A DNA stretch of 6,535 nt, taken from the NCBI GenBank assembly GCA_030754475.1, contig JASMAE010000062.1, positions 1 to 6,535 on the forward strand, written 5' to 3'. The position numbers and the translations under genes are program-made. The stretch's first letter is position 1; each line of letters opens with the position of its first letter. Below the pieces are notes generated by a model, which made no database searches, had not been told where the DNA came from, and saw only the letters and a list, made by a program, of their open reading frames with translations. Shown here piece by piece: positions 5,896-6,535 of the stretch. The DNA is from Rhodospirillales bacterium (GTDB lineage Bacteria > Pseudomonadota > Alphaproteobacteria > Rhodospirillales > JASLLV01).

Positions 5896-6535
5896 GTGCC
5901 ACTCATCCGCCCCTTCGCGGGGCTGCGGCCGTCCGCCACGCGGGCCGAAGAGGTCGTGTCGCCGCCTTACGATGTCTTGAGCCCAAAAGCGGCGCGCGCG
6001 CATGCGGCCGGCAAGCCGTGGAGTTTCCTCCACGTGACCCGGGCCGAGATCGATCTCGCGCCTGAGGCCGATGCCCACGGGGCGGACGTCTACGAAGGCG
6101 CCCGCCGCGCGCTTCGCAAGATGTTGGACGCGGGCGTGCTGAAGCGCGATCCGGGTCCGCGATACTATGTCTATCGCGTGGCGTGCGAGGGCCACGAGCA
6201 GACCGGCGTCGTCTCGGCGGCTTCGATCGCGGCCTACGAAAGCGGCCGTATCCGCCGCCACGAGGCGACGATGCCCGAGAAGGAAGAGGACCGGACACGC
6301 CACATGGACGCGGTCGACGCCCAGACGGGGCTCGTGTTCGCGGTCCATCGCGCCAATTTCCAGGTTAGCGAGATCACGGAGCGGATTTGCGCCGCGTCGC
6401 CGGAAGACGACGTTACCGACGCTGACGGCGTCCGCCACAGCTTGTGGGTGGTTGACGATAGCGCCGACATCGTGCGCCTGACCGGGGCATTCGAGGGCAT
6501 GGACGCGCTTTACATCGCCGACGGCCACCACCGCT
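5896..6535 (+). CDS. DUF1015 family protein, N-terminal half (cut by window edge)
   Basis: The frame gives 213 complete codons and leaves the window; family members are roughly 400 residues or more, so about half is present. Family hallmarks as I know them are the start PLIRPFAGLRP (residues 2-12), VVSPPYDVLSP (20-30), WSFLHVTRAEIDL (42-54), the central RRHEATMPEKEEDRTRHMDA (120-139) and LYIADGHHR (205-213). The function is unknown. The family has been loosely linked in annotation to ParB-like proteins, and DGHHR resembles a motif of ParB/Srx-fold serine kinases such as SerK/SbnI; I treat that as a hypothesis. The GTG at 5896 directly follows the trpB2 TAA (5893-5895) and has no convincing Shine-Dalgarno, so translation probably depends on ribosomes finishing trpB2. 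The next in-frame ATG is at residue 76, inside the conserved region, so it is not the start. No membrane segment or signal peptide is seen. Confidence 0.88.
   Translation, partial: MPLIRPFAGLRPSATRAEEVVSPPYDVLSPKAARAHAAGKPWSFLHVTRAEIDLAPEADAHGADVYEGARRALRKMLDAGVLKRDPGPRYYVYRVACEGHEQTGVVSAASIAAYESGRIRRHEATMPEKEEDRTRHMDAVDAQTGLVFAVHRANFQVSEITERICAASPEDDVTDADGVRHSLWVVDDSADIVRLTGAFEGMDALYIADGHHR

Noticed and set aside
5338..6531. 397-codon antisense open frame across trpB2 and the DUF1015 gene.
   Set aside because: It opposes two genes with strong family motifs, has no recognisable domain and reads as Arg/Ala/Val/Asp-rich shadow sequence; stop codons are rare on the opposite strand at this base composition.

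Overview
This is a GC-rich chromosomal window, and its gene content and protein sequences point to an alphaproteobacterium (Rhodospirillales-like or a related marine/soil lineage; lineage is inferred from protein style and gene order, not searched). Coding density is high. Wrong-frame ORFs are long, as expected at this GC content. I see no mobile element, tRNA, rRNA or CRISPR array.

Layout. (1) 1-352, minus strand: the N-terminus of an Mrp/ApbC-type iron-sulfur carrier ATPase, cut by the window edge inside the linker between its MIP18/DUF59 domain and the expected P-loop domain. (2) 353-565: a 213-base divergent regulatory region with candidate promoters in both directions and an 8-bp inverted repeat. 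(3) 566-2813: hflK, hflC (ATGA overlap) and a 61-residue DUF2065/YjeT-like membrane protein. (4) 2938-4434: a DegP/DegQ (Do-like) periplasmic serine protease, probably with its own promoter and probably starting at a GTG. (5) 4435-4527: a short spacer with two consecutive stem-loops. (6) 4528-5895: a TrpB2-type tryptophan synthase beta-like PLP enzyme. (7) 5896-6535: the first half of a DUF1015 protein, which starts at the base after the trpB2 stop codon and runs off the window.

Two functional blocks can be read. The hflK-hflC-DUF2065-degP block is an envelope protein quality-control set: HflKC is the SPFH complex that surrounds FtsH in the inner membrane, DegP is the periplasmic protease/chaperone, and DUF2065 is a small membrane protein of unknown function that accompanies hflC in other proteobacteria. 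The trpB2-DUF1015 block is a tightly coupled gene pair with no other trp gene in view. Its zero-base junction, and the DGHHR motif of the DUF1015 protein, suggest a testable hypothesis that DUF1015 supplies or handles the (phospho)serine substrate of TrpB2. This is the most interesting lead in the window. The rest is mostly ordinary, well-conserved chromosome.
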